Virus record (IMG/VR): IMGVR_UViG_3300006751_004945
Span: 1-50,567 of that record
DNA length: 50,567 nucleotides
Strand: one strand, 5' to 3'
Source: a virus
The position numbers and the translations under genes were made by a program. Shown here one piece after another: positions 38,323 through 46,603 of the stretch; the first letter of the stretch is position 1, and every line of letters begins with the position of its first letter. The notes beneath the pieces were generated by a model that was not told where the DNA came from, did no database searches, and saw nothing but the letters and a program-made list of their open reading frames with translations.

Positions 38323-39141
38323 TTATTTTGATTTTGTGACTGCACCAGGAATATCTAGCCAATTTCTATCTCTCCTGACTTCTAAATTTTTTTCCCAAGA
38401 AGATTTTAGAACCCCTGGCTCAACTCCAATCTGAATTGCGTAGTTAATGAATGCGTTAATATCTTTTGGAAAACATTTTCCACCGAAACCCAGATTACCA
38501 TCTGTTCCCGGAACGAGAGTGTGCATTGGGTTGACCCACCCAGATGAAAGCATGCCATCCAAAGTGTGCTCCCAGTTTATCCCATCTTTGTTGGCCATTT
38601 GTTTAAATTCGTTCATAATAGAGATTTTAACAGCAGAAAAACAATTAGAAACATATTTGATGAAGCACGCAGTTTTATGATCTGTCTCTATATATTTTAC
38701 CTTTGGGAAAACTTTCTCGTAAATTGACCTAACTTCTCCAGTATCTTCTGGAGTGCCTCCCAAAACAATTCTAGAGGGATTTTTGAAATCTTCTTTTGCT
38801 GTCTTCTCTGTGAGGAATTCTGGATTTAAAATTATTCTATGTCTATTGTTTTCTAATAATTCTTCTGCGGCGTGAGGAGTTATTGTTGATTTAATAATCA
38901 AAATCTTGTCTGTATTTACTTCATCTAACACAGATTGGATAATAGATACGTCTATTTCGCCAGTCTCCAACATTGGTGTCGGAACACAGATGAAAACATA
39001 TTTCGCATTTCTATTTATCTCTTCCACAGAAGAAGTCGATTTAGAGGGGTCCTTATCACAAACAAGAATATCGTAATAATTATTCAACCCTTCGTAGATC
39101 GCCTCTCCGACGAAACCATTTCCGATTATTGCAAGCTTCAT
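38323..39141 (-). CDS. Nucleotide-sugar dehydrogenase, UGD/WbpA type, lacking C-terminal domain
   Basis: This 272-residue NAD-dependent 6-dehydrogenase would oxidise a UDP-hexose (UDP-GlcNAc in the proposed pathway) to the uronic acid. Motifs are the NAD site GNGFVG (7-12), NPEFLTE (106-112), FIKYVSN (160-166) and the catalytic Cys C223 in GFGGKCFPKD. Family members usually have about 430 residues. Here the N-terminal and central domains are complete, but the C-terminal UDP-binding domain is absent and no frameshift remnant follows. Substrate identity is therefore inferred from the neighbouring WbpB/D/E/I-like genes. GGAGG lies upstream. It is the last gene of the carbohydrate operon. Confidence 0.82.
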   Translation of the reverse strand: MKLAIIGNGFVGEAIYEGLNNYYDILVCDKDPSKSTSSVEEINRNAKYVFICVPTPMLETGEIDVSIIQSVLDEVNTDKILIIKSTITPHAAEELLENNRHRIILNPEFLTEKTAKEDFKNPSRIVLGGTPEDTGEVRSIYEKVFPKVKYIETDHKTACFIKYVSNCFSAVKISIMNEFKQMANKDGINWEHTLDGMLSSGWVNPMHTLVPGTDGNLGFGGKCFPKDINAFINYAIQIGVEPGVLKSSWEKNLEVRRDRNWLDIPGAVTKSK

Positions 39142-39305
39142 CGTGTGCCTCCATATTCAAAATTATATTTAAAATTATTTATGTCCTCTTTACACAATTT
39201 ATAAACGACCTCAATCATATCATCATCATAAAACAAAGAATAATGTTTTTTTTCATTTTTCAAACACCAATAAATCACATTTTTTATCCACAAATCTAAA
39301 TCCAT
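39138..39305 (-). CDS. Possible small ORF (55 aa) coupled to the dehydrogenase gene
   Basis: A 55-codon frame fills the otherwise empty 110 bases between the methyltransferase and the dehydrogenase. It ends in an ATGA overlap with the dehydrogenase start, a junction typical of this operon. The product is charged and aromatic (HYSLFYDDDMIEVVYKLCKE). The first ATG (39305) lies inside the methyltransferase end and lacks a clear ribosome site. A TTG at 39263 or the ATG at 39218 are alternatives. Function unknown; it might also be non-coding or a remnant. Confidence 0.4.
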   Translation of the reverse strand: MDLDLWIKNVIYWCLKNEKKHYSLFYDDDMIEVVYKLCKEDINNFKYNFEYGGTR

Positions 39306-39870
39306 TATTTTTCATATCTTGGAATACTTGCCAATCAGGTCGCAAATTAATATGTTCTGGTAGGACTGTTTTCCCCAAATATACGCAAAATTTTCCTTGC
39401 TTTTTCAATACTCTGTGGACTTCTCTTATTGATTTAAAATATGTATTCTCGTCTAAATGCTCATAAAAATCTGTCGACGTACAAAAATCATATTTTTCAC
39501 TCTCATCTGATAATTCAGAGCAATTTTCAGTTCTCAATTCTACAATCTGAGGGATCAGATCTTTCAAAAAATCATGTATTAATTCTGTATTTTTGTTAAA
39601 ATCAATTGCTGTAATTTTACAATTTGGAAAGATCTTGGATAAAAAATAAATTCCCCTTCCATTAGTAAACCCAAGATCTAGTCCGTGGCCAGCAAGATCT
39701 ATGCCGGCAAACCATTTCTGATAGCGTGTAAGTAGATGTGGGCGATGATTTGTATAATAATTTTTTAGATATTCTACGCTATCACAATTAAAAAACCAAT
39801 TTTTATCATAATTTTCTTCATACCACAGACTCAATTCTTCTTCCGTAAGATTTAATAATTCTTTATCCAT
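39253..39870 (-). CDS. Class I SAM-dependent methyltransferase
   Basis: This 205-residue Rossmann methyltransferase has the SAM-binding motif I GLDLGFTNGRG near residues 62-72. It also has an acidic strand-2 end (ITAIDFN), a motif near STDFYEHLDEN, and the REVHRVLKKQGKFCVY strand of class I enzymes. In a glycan operon it could methylate a sugar or intermediate, but the substrate is unknown. I chose the second ATG (39870), which is 7 bases from GGAGG; the first, at 39876, is only one base from it. It sits between the GT4-like transferase and the small ORF. Confidence 0.75.
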   Translation of the reverse strand: MDKELLNLTEEELSLWYEENYDKNWFFNCDSVEYLKNYYTNHRPHLLTRYQKWFAGIDLAGHGLDLGFTNGRGIYFLSKIFPNCKITAIDFNKNTELIHDFLKDLIPQIVELRTENCSELSDESEKYDFCTSTDFYEHLDENTYFKSIREVHRVLKKQGKFCVYLGKTVLPEHINLRPDWQVFQDMKNNGFRFVDKKCDLLVFEK

Positions 39871-39888
39871 CCTCATTCCTCCAAAATA

Positions 39889-40926
39889 TTATAAAATTTT
39901 TCTCAAAGTTTCTTCAATTATGTCAGCAGATTGTTCCATCGTATTTATATTTAATAAATTATTTGTGGCACTCTCGTAAAGAGGATCAGAGAGGTAAGCC
40001 AGACTTTTGCCCCCGATAGCTACACTAAAAAGCTCTTTTATCTTTTCTGACATTTCTTTTTCATTATCAACCCACACTAAAGTATCTCCATATAATTCTT
40101 TTATGTATTCAATATTATAATTTATGGTTGGAACACCAACCAAGGCCGCCTCTAGCTGTGGGAGGCCATGCCATGCACTTAATTGAAAGAGGGCGCCAGA
40201 GAGAAGAGTATATTTCTTTTCTCCATTTATGTTTGAAAAAAATTTCACCTCTGTATTTGAGTCTTTAAATAAATTTTCTATCCTATGCTGTTCTGGTCCA
40301 GATCCAACTATGACCCAGGTTGTTTTTAGGTTTGCACACCTTACTGCTTCCGCTATTTTGTAAACCAGCTTATTTGGTACAAGTCTGGAAACTGTTATAA
40401 AATAATTTCTTTTTTTGTTATTTCTTTCTTTGTTCAAATTAATTGTCGCATGGGGATATTTTATAAAGCAATTATCCATTTTATTATTTGAGAACTTTAC
40501 AGCAGATTCTTTAAAAGAGACACCAGCACACGAATTAATGTTGCTATTGATAGAACACTTAATTATCTTATCATATTTTGAATAAAATGACTTATTTTTA
40601 TATAAGTGTTTTGCATCGCCCTCTTGGAAACCCCACTTTAACGGATCGTCACCACCGGGATATCCAAAAATCCTAAATGGAGGAATCCACTCCCAGTGTG
40701 AATAGATCGGAATTCCCATTTTTTGAGAAATTTCATATGCATATGGAATGCAAGCCTCCATAGCCGCAAAAACCACGTCATACCTTGTTTGGAGATCTGG
40801 GATCCTAGAGGTACCATAAACTAATAAATCTAATTTTTCAAATCTTTGTGATAAGAATTCTGCCATATCTATCTGTGGTGACCTATTTGCTACACCATTT
40901 GGTGTTATGTATAAAACTTTTGTCAT
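39889..40926 (-). CDS. Glycosyltransferase, GT4-like (GT-B fold)
   Basis: This 345-residue probable glycosyltransferase has a GT-B fold. The C-terminal half carries the typical sequence YFITVSRLVPNK, then TTWVIVGSGPEQHRIENLF, and a donor-side region LSAWHGLPQLEAALVGVPTI with the acidic E preceding the conserved A. The N-terminal acceptor domain is divergent. It overlaps the oxidoreductase upstream in an ATGA junction, so it belongs to the same transcript as the sugar nucleotide genes. Donor and acceptor are unknown; the local pathway's product is a plausible donor. Confidence 0.78.
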   Translation of the reverse strand: MTKVLYITPNGVANRSPQIDMAEFLSQRFEKLDLLVYGTSRIPDLQTRYDVVFAAMEACIPYAYEISQKMGIPIYSHWEWIPPFRIFGYPGGDDPLKWGFQEGDAKHLYKNKSFYSKYDKIIKCSINSNINSCAGVSFKESAVKFSNNKMDNCFIKYPHATINLNKERNNKKRNYFITVSRLVPNKLVYKIAEAVRCANLKTTWVIVGSGPEQHRIENLFKDSNTEVKFFSNINGEKKYTLLSGALFQLSAWHGLPQLEAALVGVPTINYNIEYIKELYGDTLVWVDNEKEMSEKIKELFSVAIGGKSLAYLSDPLYESATNNLLNINTMEQSADIIEETLRKIL

Positions 40927-41861
40927 CTTAAATACCTCAATAGTGGGTGTGAAAAATTATTTGGGGCCTGATGAATTTTGGATTTGTTTATTTTCGATGC
41001 CAATTCTAAAGAAGGGGACAAATCGTCAATACCAAATCCGCCACCCTTTAGTATTTCTACATATGATTTCGTGTGCAAGTCTTCGAAGCCATGGCTAAAT
41101 TCAAATTCTTTTTTTCCAATTTTTATGGATCTATACATTTTTTTTGAAATTTTATTTTGCCTCAACAGCTCACCGTCAATGCTTAATAGCCACTTAATGT
41201 TGGCCCTTTCGAGCTTTAAAAATCCAAAAATCGTTTTGTTTTCTTTAAGAAAAACTACATTTTCTAGTGGGGGACCAAATATCCACATCAACATATCAAA
41301 AAAATGTATACCAATATTCATTGAGAGGCCGCCGGATTTACTAATGTTCGATTTCCAAGAATAATCATACCACTTACCACGAGAGGTAATATAAGTCAAC
41401 TCAATATCATAAACCTTGTTATTATTAATGCTTTGTTTCAGGTCTATAACGGATTCATGTAGGCGTAGTTGTAAAATATTATTTATTTTTCTGCCACTTT
41501 CCTTTTCTAGTAGTTTTAGATATTTTACATTTTTTGGATTAATCACTAAAGGCTTTTCACAAATAACCTCACAGTCATTCCTGAGTCCCAGTCGGATGTG
41601 AGAATCATGAAGATAGTTCGGGGAACAAATGCTCAAATAATCAAGGCCTTTGCCAGAACGCCTCATTTTATCAATATGTCTTTCAAACCTCTCTGTTTCG
41701 GTAAAAAACGACGATTCAGGAAAATAGGAATCAATAATTCCCACAGAATCAAAAGGATCTAGTGCTGCATTGAGAATATTTCCAGTATCTTTTATCGCCC
41801 TCATGTGCCTCGGTGCGACATAGCCCGCCGCACCGATTAATCCAAATTTATTTTTTTTCAT
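40923..41861 (-). CDS. wbpB: WbpB/WlbA-like UDP-sugar 3-oxidase (Gfo/Idh/MocA)
   Basis: This 312-residue NAD-dependent oxidoreductase closely resembles WbpB/WlbA, which oxidises C3 of UDP-GlcNAcA. The opening FGLIGAAGYVAPRHM (6-20), the segment ALDPFDSVGIIDSYFP (33-48), SICSPNYLHDSHIRL and the catalytic CEKPLVINP (K103) are all diagnostic. So is NIGIHFFDM with H186. Length fits the family (about 315). In known pathways it works in tandem with the PLP aminotransferase WbpE, recycling its NAD through 2-oxoglutarate; a WbpE-like gene lies two genes upstream. The start overlaps the acetyltransferase by 14 bases. This is one of the strongest assignments in the window. Confidence 0.88.
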   Translation of the reverse strand: MKKNKFGLIGAAGYVAPRHMRAIKDTGNILNAALDPFDSVGIIDSYFPESSFFTETERFERHIDKMRRSGKGLDYLSICSPNYLHDSHIRLGLRNDCEVICEKPLVINPKNVKYLKLLEKESGRKINNILQLRLHESVIDLKQSINNNKVYDIELTYITSRGKWYDYSWKSNISKSGGLSMNIGIHFFDMLMWIFGPPLENVVFLKENKTIFGFLKLERANIKWLLSIDGELLRQNKISKKMYRSIKIGKKEFEFSHGFEDLHTKSYVEILKGGGFGIDDLSPSLELASKINKSKIHQAPNNFSHPLLRYLR

Positions 41862-42264
41862 TTTTTATAATTTCCTTTGCTGGGTTTCCGCATACAATTC
41901 CGTGTGGCGCAACATCCCTCGTCACCACCGAGCCGGCGCCTATTGTGGCATTTCGACCTATCGTTAGGTTTGGTAAAATTGTGGAATTTGCACCTATAGA
42001 GGCGCCGGACTCGACGATAGTTGGCGGCAAATCACGCCACGCGCCGTTGGAAGGAGCGTGCTTATCGTTCGTAAACACAACATGTGGGCCGATGAAAACA
42101 TTATCCTCGATAATGACATTTTCTGGAATGAATGATGCACAACCTATAGATACTCCTTTTCCTATTTTAACATTTTTTCCTATTTCGGCAAAGGCTCCGA
42201 CTTTCACGTCTTCTCCCAAAATTGCACTATCGTATACGTTCGACATCGGATGTATGTAGCTCAC
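41848..42264 (-). CDS. wbpD: Hexapeptide-repeat N-acetyltransferase, WbpD-like
   Basis: This 138-residue left-handed beta-helix acyltransferase has hexapeptide repeats (such as VKIGKGVSIG, LTIGRNATIG) and an NDKHAPSNGAWRD loop at about 65-78. It ends in GAGSVVTRDV and a CGNPAKE cap. In the proposed pathway it would acetylate the C3 amino group made by the aminotransferase, giving the 2,3-diacetamido sugar. It is shorter than bacterial WbpD (about 190 residues). The start is GTG at 42264, overlapping the aminotransferase stop (GTGA), with AGGAG upstream. The acetyltransferase class is firm; the WbpD role is inferred from context. Confidence 0.8.
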   Translation of the reverse strand: MSYIHPMSNVYDSAILGEDVKVGAFAEIGKNVKIGKGVSIGCASFIPENVIIEDNVFIGPHVVFTNDKHAPSNGAWRDLPPTIVESGASIGANSTILPNLTIGRNATIGAGSVVTRDVAPHGIVCGNPAKEIIKNEKK

Positions 42265-43334
42265 GAGAAACTCCTAATTTTTTCTACAATATATTCCCTC
42301 TCTTTCTTCGACAGTCCAGGATAAATTGGTATTGATAGACATTGTAGACTTCTTTTTTCTGTTTCTGGCAATCCTATGAGCGCCTTATTGTCAAAGAAAG
42401 CGCATTTATGTATTGGCTTTGGATAATAAATTGCCACGCCTATGCCATTGTTCTCCAAATATTTCTTTAGTGAATCTCTTCTTTCTGATAATAAAGTAAA
42501 TTGATTCCACGAATGATGAATGGTGTTGCTTGGGAGCCTTATATCCCTTATTTCTTGCAAGTTTTCTAAATAATATTTTGCATTAAGTTTTCTTTTTTCA
42601 ATCCATGAATCCACCGATTCCAACATAACCCGCAAGAATGATGCCTGAATTGTATCCAGCCTAAAGTTTCCGCCTAGAATACTATAATCATATTTTATCT
42701 TGCAACCATGCTGGCAAACTACTCGGACTTTTTTAATAAACTCCTCCGAGCTTGTTACGACGGCGCCGCCATCCCCCAGGCATCCGAGATTTTTTGCCGG
42801 GAAAAAACTGAATGCTGATGCAAAATAATCACTACTATATTTTGTTCCAAAAGATTGAGCACAATCACCGATCAGATAAGCACCGCGATGATCACAGATC
42901 TTTTTCAAATCAGATGCATCATAATATTCGCCGAACAAATTTACAAAAATAACAGCCCTAGTGTTCTGTGTCCATGCGGCTTCGATCTCTTCGGATCCAA
43001 CGAGAAAAGAGCCTTTTGACAAATCTGCAAACACTGGATTGTGGCCGGCTCTGACAACAGACATGGCGGTTGCGCCAAACGTAAAAGATGGAACAATGAT
43101 ATCTGAGCCCGGAGGCAACTGGAGGGCAATCAAAATAGATAATAGAGCATCCGTACCACTAGACACTCCTTTGCAGTATTTTTCTCCAGTTTTGCGAGAG
43201 AATTCCTGCTCGAATAACTCAACCGGCTTTCCGTTAATGAAGTTACAAGTTTTTAAGTTTTTTTTAAAAGAATTCAATAAATCATCTTCGCATTGTTTTA
43301 TTATTCTGGATAGATCAAAAAGAGGGACATTCAT
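42261..43334 (-). CDS. wbpE: DegT/DnrJ/EryC1 PLP aminotransferase, WbpE-like
   Basis: This 357-residue sugar aminotransferase has SSGTDALL (58-65), IVPSFTFGATA (80-90), IGDCAQSFG (155-163) and the PLP-binding Lys K181 in FFPAKNLGCLGDGG. It would transfer an amino group to the 3-keto sugar made by the WbpB-like enzyme. Length and all core residues fit the family. The ATG at 43334 follows GGGGAGG and overlaps the epimerase gene by 20 bases. The pairing with WbpB and WbpD makes the UDP-3-amino-GlcNAcA assignment likely; other 3- or 4-keto sugars are possible. Confidence 0.85.
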   Translation of the reverse strand: MNVPLFDLSRIIKQCEDDLLNSFKKNLKTCNFINGKPVELFEQEFSRKTGEKYCKGVSSGTDALLSILIALQLPPGSDIIVPSFTFGATAMSVVRAGHNPVFADLSKGSFLVGSEEIEAAWTQNTRAVIFVNLFGEYYDASDLKKICDHRGAYLIGDCAQSFGTKYSSDYFASAFSFFPAKNLGCLGDGGAVVTSSEEFIKKVRVVCQHGCKIKYDYSILGGNFRLDTIQASFLRVMLESVDSWIEKRKLNAKYYLENLQEIRDIRLPSNTIHHSWNQFTLLSERRDSLKKYLENNGIGVAIYYPKPIHKCAFFDNKALIGLPETEKRSLQCLSIPIYPGLSKKEREYIVEKIRSFS

Positions 43335-44343
43335 CTTTTTCCTCCCCTAAAATAGTATTTATAATTATTCTCGATGGGCTTCCTTCATTTATGTAGAGGT
43401 CTGTAATTCTTTTTATTTTTGAGTTAAAAATCCACTCCCTTAGTTCGCATGGCCTGAAGTCATCAAACTTCTTAACAATCCCAACTTCTTCGGTCTCGAC
43501 CCATTCCGTATTTTTTCTCACAACAATTGTCGGCTTTCCAAAAAAACCACTTGTTTTTTGTATGCTTCCGGAATCCGTTATAATAAACTTTGCACAAGAT
43601 AGTAAATTTACCATCTCAGTATAACTCACCGGGGGGATCAAATCAAGATTTTTTGGTATTTTTATCTGTGAAATATATTGTTTTATTCTGTGATGTACTG
43701 GAAAGATTATTTTATTTTCTGTATTCTTACAAAAATCCATTATACACTTTAATCTCTCCAAGTTGCAGTTCGACTGTCTGTGTACTGTCATGACACCAAA
43801 ATCACCGCGAGAGATGCTGGGATTCATATTGTTTAGCAGCTCATATTCTAGGTCCCCGGTATAAATTCCTTCTTTAGATTTTAGATTCTCGACAGCATCG
43901 TATGAAGAACAAAATTTCCAAGTAGAAACCGAATCTGCAAATAATCTATTTATTTCTTCTGGGACTGAAATGTCTCCACAACGCATACCGGATTCTATGT
44001 GTGCAAGAGGAATTCCCATCTTGTAAGATGCCAAGGAGCCGCAAAATGTTGAATTCGTATCGCCTATAACAATTACAATGTCTGGTTTTTCTTTTTCTAA
44101 AATCTTTTCTAATTTTTTAGAAGTTTCGCAGATGAATATAATTTCAGACCCCATTGGGTTCCTTATTTGATAATCTATTTTCAATTTTAGATCTCTTATG
44201 ATATTCCCAGAAACGCTCTCAGAATAATGCTGGCTTGTGTCCACAACAAAGTGCTTCAACTTTCTAATCTTCAGCATATCTACGAGGGGCTTTATTTTTA
44301 TATATTGTGGCCGTGTGCCAATGATAATTCCAATATTATTCAT
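43315..44343 (-). CDS. wbpI: UDP-sugar 2-epimerase, WbpI-like
   Basis: This 342-residue non-hydrolysing UDP-GlcNAc 2-epimerase-family enzyme retains the catalytic set: D95 in GDTNSTF, E117 in HIESG, E129/E130 in VPEEINR and H187 in TVHRQSN, followed by TDSGSIQ. It carries TEWVE (278-282), as in WbpI-type enzymes acting on UDP-diacetamido-glucuronic acid, rather than the TERPE of WecB. In the pathway it converts the gluco- to the manno-configured sugar. The WecB-like alternative (UDP-ManNAc from UDP-GlcNAc) cannot be excluded. The ATG abuts the previous stop (TAAATG). Confidence 0.85.
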   Translation of the reverse strand: MNNIGIIIGTRPQYIKIKPLVDMLKIRKLKHFVVDTSQHYSESVSGNIIRDLKLKIDYQIRNPMGSEIIFICETSKKLEKILEKEKPDIVIVIGDTNSTFCGSLASYKMGIPLAHIESGMRCGDISVPEEINRLFADSVSTWKFCSSYDAVENLKSKEGIYTGDLEYELLNNMNPSISRGDFGVMTVHRQSNCNLERLKCIMDFCKNTENKIIFPVHHRIKQYISQIKIPKNLDLIPPVSYTEMVNLLSCAKFIITDSGSIQKTSGFFGKPTIVVRKNTEWVETEEVGIVKKFDDFRPCELREWIFNSKIKRITDLYINEGSPSRIIINTILGEEKDECPSF

Positions 44344-45207
44344 TTATTGTGGGCCGTCCATAATATTGGTGATGTCAGCTGCCCAAGCCAATCTACTAAA
44401 TTTTTTTACTTTTTTGTATCCATTTTGTGAAATTAGTTTCATTTTTTTTGGGTTTTGTAAGTAGTGATTTATCTTTTCATTTAGGTCTCTATTATTTTCA
44501 AAAATGACCAAGTCTTCCCCATTTATAAAATCTCTCCCTCTACCATCCCAGTCATCAGTAATTAAAAATCCCCCAGAAGCCATGATCTTGTATACTCTGT
44601 CAGAGGCGCCATTCGATGTGCATAAATTTAAATTTATTCTTGTTTGGCTAACAACCTTGGCATGCTCGGAGCCAAACTTGTTATTGAAAAGAGAGACATT
44701 CCTTTTTATTGATTTTATTTTGGAAAGCCTGTTCCCATAAATCGACCCAATAAAAGATAAATCATATTTTTTTGCTAAATTATGTGGCCTATCAACAAAC
44801 TGATCGTACCCCTCACAAACTCTAAATGAATTTTGATTAATCTCTCCAGCAACATCGAGAACGTTCTTTTTATCACAAAAGAAAAAATCTGCTTTTTTTG
44901 TTTTTCTTTTCATTTCCTCATTATATGAACTTAAAGGATCCATGAACCACAAAGATATTTTAGAGTACTCCCTTATTTTATCAAAAATATTAATATTTTC
45001 ACCTTTGCTAATCAAGACATGATCGAAATTTCCCGCCCTAATGATCTCCAAAAGATGATCATCTCTTTTTGAAAACCCCATTTTTTTAGCATTTTCTCTA
45101 AAATTATAACCCACAACGTGGTGGCCACACTGAATTAGGTTTCTTAATTGAGAGTTATTTGTACTTTTATATAAATTATCAAAGACTGCTACAAATAAAA
45201 TTTTCAT
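44344..45207 (-). CDS. CgeB-like glycosyltransferase
   Basis: This 287-residue protein resembles CgeB/Glyco_trans_1_2 glycosyltransferases. It has a Rossmann N-terminus (MKILFVAVFDN), a YDLSFIGSIYGNR strand near 150, an INLNLCTSNGASDRVYKIMA donor-side helix near 190-210, and a SGGFLITDDWDGRGRDFINGEDLVIF segment typical of the C-terminal domain. The acceptor is unknown. It overlaps the previous gene by an ATGA junction and is followed without a gap by the epimerase gene, so sugar synthesis and transfer are co-expressed. Confidence 0.75.
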   Translation of the reverse strand: MKILFVAVFDNLYKSTNNSQLRNLIQCGHHVVGYNFRENAKKMGFSKRDDHLLEIIRAGNFDHVLISKGENINIFDKIREYSKISLWFMDPLSSYNEEMKRKTKKADFFFCDKKNVLDVAGEINQNSFRVCEGYDQFVDRPHNLAKKYDLSFIGSIYGNRLSKIKSIKRNVSLFNNKFGSEHAKVVSQTRINLNLCTSNGASDRVYKIMASGGFLITDDWDGRGRDFINGEDLVIFENNRDLNEKINHYLQNPKKMKLISQNGYKKVKKFSRLAWAADITNIMDGPQ

Positions 45208-45935
45208 TTTGACACTTCTCTATAAAATCTTAAAACTTCATTTCTTTGTTTATAAAACTCAGTGTGGTTTTGTTGATGACTTAGGGCTTCGTCCCCAAAA
45301 CCCCTTCTGTGTTTATATTTGTCAGAATTTATGTGGGGGCCCTGTTTAATAACATAAGTATCTACCTCTCTTTTTCCCCTATTTAAATAAGATAAGGCAA
45401 TATCTTCACAATTATTATATCCATTTGTAATGTGATTATCCAACATACACTCTATACTTTCTCCGGATAAAAACCAGCCGTTTGTTCCAATATCAACTTT
45501 ACTAAAATTTGAATAATTGACAGATCCCAACATTGTATTTGGAAAATATTTATCAGTTTTAAAAATCCTGCCTGATGATCCAATTATACAATCTTTTTCC
45601 TTTTTTGAGAATCTCTCATAAAAGTGTAGGCATTTTTCGCAATAATTTTCGGTTGGAAACATATCATCATCTATAATGAAAAATAAATTTTCTTTGCTAT
45701 CTCTAGCCATCTCAAATCGAGAAAATACAGAACCACCGTCTTCGATTGTTAATATTCTATCTACTTTATTTTCCAAATCTTCTAAAAAATGAGAATTTTC
45801 AGAATTCAATCCATGACAAATCCAAACCTCCTTTGGGGGAACTGTTTGATTTGTGAATAAATCTACTTGCTCCTCTAACCACTCGCCGCGCTTCCACAAA
45901 CTCAATATGACTATGTACTCTGGGGGTGTATTCAT
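45204..45935 (-). CDS. GT-A fold glycosyltransferase-like protein
   Basis: This 243-residue protein starts with YIVILSLWKRGEWLEEQVDLF and has a DDD motif (FFIIDDDMFP, about 85-94), the metal/UDP-sugar site expected for GT-A enzymes. A later NNCEDIALSYLNRG segment corresponds to the acidic acceptor-side motif. The ATG overlaps the prior stop (ATGA) behind an AAAGGA site. It is near in kind to the next upstream gene, which also has a DDD motif, so the two may be distant relatives. Donor and acceptor are not readable. Confidence 0.7.
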   Translation of the reverse strand: MNTPPEYIVILSLWKRGEWLEEQVDLFTNQTVPPKEVWICHGLNSENSHFLEDLENKVDRILTIEDGGSVFSRFEMARDSKENLFFIIDDDMFPTENYCEKCLHFYERFSKKEKDCIIGSSGRIFKTDKYFPNTMLGSVNYSNFSKVDIGTNGWFLSGESIECMLDNHITNGYNNCEDIALSYLNRGKREVDTYVIKQGPHINSDKYKHRRGFGDEALSHQQNHTEFYKQRNEVLRFYREVSK

Positions 45936-46600
45936 CGATTATCCTTTCTGTTTCCAATGTGAAATGCCCGTGCCGACAAGATAAAATCAACTTCAAATCC
46001 TGCCTCCTTTATGGCAAAGCTCCATCTAACATCAGGCGCTTGCTGGAATATCCCAAATGGTTCCACCATCCCATAAACATCCTTGTGTACAATGGAATTG
46101 GAGACGTAACATGTGGGGGACCTCTCAATATAGCCAGAATCAACATCATATTTTAAACCTCGATGCCTAAGACCAAGCTGTGGATTTGGAAATTGCATCC
46201 AATCCTCTCCAAATTCATGCCTTTTCCCACCCCTATCTGTTAATCGAAACCCATATTGTGCCGGAGGTGCATCTTTCAAAAATTCATCGATATTTTTTCT
46301 CCAATCATTATCTGGGATTATATCATCATCCCAGAAAGCTAGCCACTCTTCATTCCTGGTTTTTAATCCCTCTCTGAATTTTCTAGATTTATCCTTTTCC
46401 CACGCATCATATTCAACAAATGTGCCTCCGAGACTCTCTACAGTGTCCCTGAGTCTTTCATTTTTGGGAGATACTAGAGTATATTTTCCTCCGGAAGCTT
46501 CTATACAAGATGGAATGACTTCATTTTTTAAATTGATCATTCTTTTTATATTTTTCTTAGAGGGGCCCGTAGTTACTTGAATTATACCAAAGTCTGTCAT
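45932..46600 (-). CDS. GT-A fold glycosyltransferase-like protein
   Basis: This 222-residue protein has a DDD motif in LAFWDDDIIPDNDW (about 87-100) and a later PDVRWSFAIKEAGFEVDFI region with the acidic residue expected before the acceptor loop. The start is weakly marked: the ribosome site before ATG (AGGTTATTT) is poor, and only three bases separate it from the GT4 gene upstream. It is likely a small family 2-type transferase in the glycan operon. Its specificity is unknown. Confidence 0.68.
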   Translation of the reverse strand: MTDFGIIQVTTGPSKKNIKRMINLKNEVIPSCIEASGGKYTLVSPKNERLRDTVESLGGTFVEYDAWEKDKSRKFREGLKTRNEEWLAFWDDDIIPDNDWRKNIDEFLKDAPPAQYGFRLTDRGGKRHEFGEDWMQFPNPQLGLRHRGLKYDVDSGYIERSPTCYVSNSIVHKDVYGMVEPFGIFQQAPDVRWSFAIKEAGFEVDFILSARAFHIGNRKDNR

Positions 46601-46603
46601 TGA

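Noticed and set aside
38310-38325. Possible terminator hairpin after the dehydrogenase gene
   Set aside because: The inverted bases are few and AT-only, and no T-run follows on the minus strand.
43356-43363. TATAAATA on the minus strand, 22 bases before the aminotransferase ATG
   Set aside because: Orientation and spacing fit a T4 late promoter, but it is a single match inside codons of the epimerase gene in a tightly coupled operon, so chance is likely.
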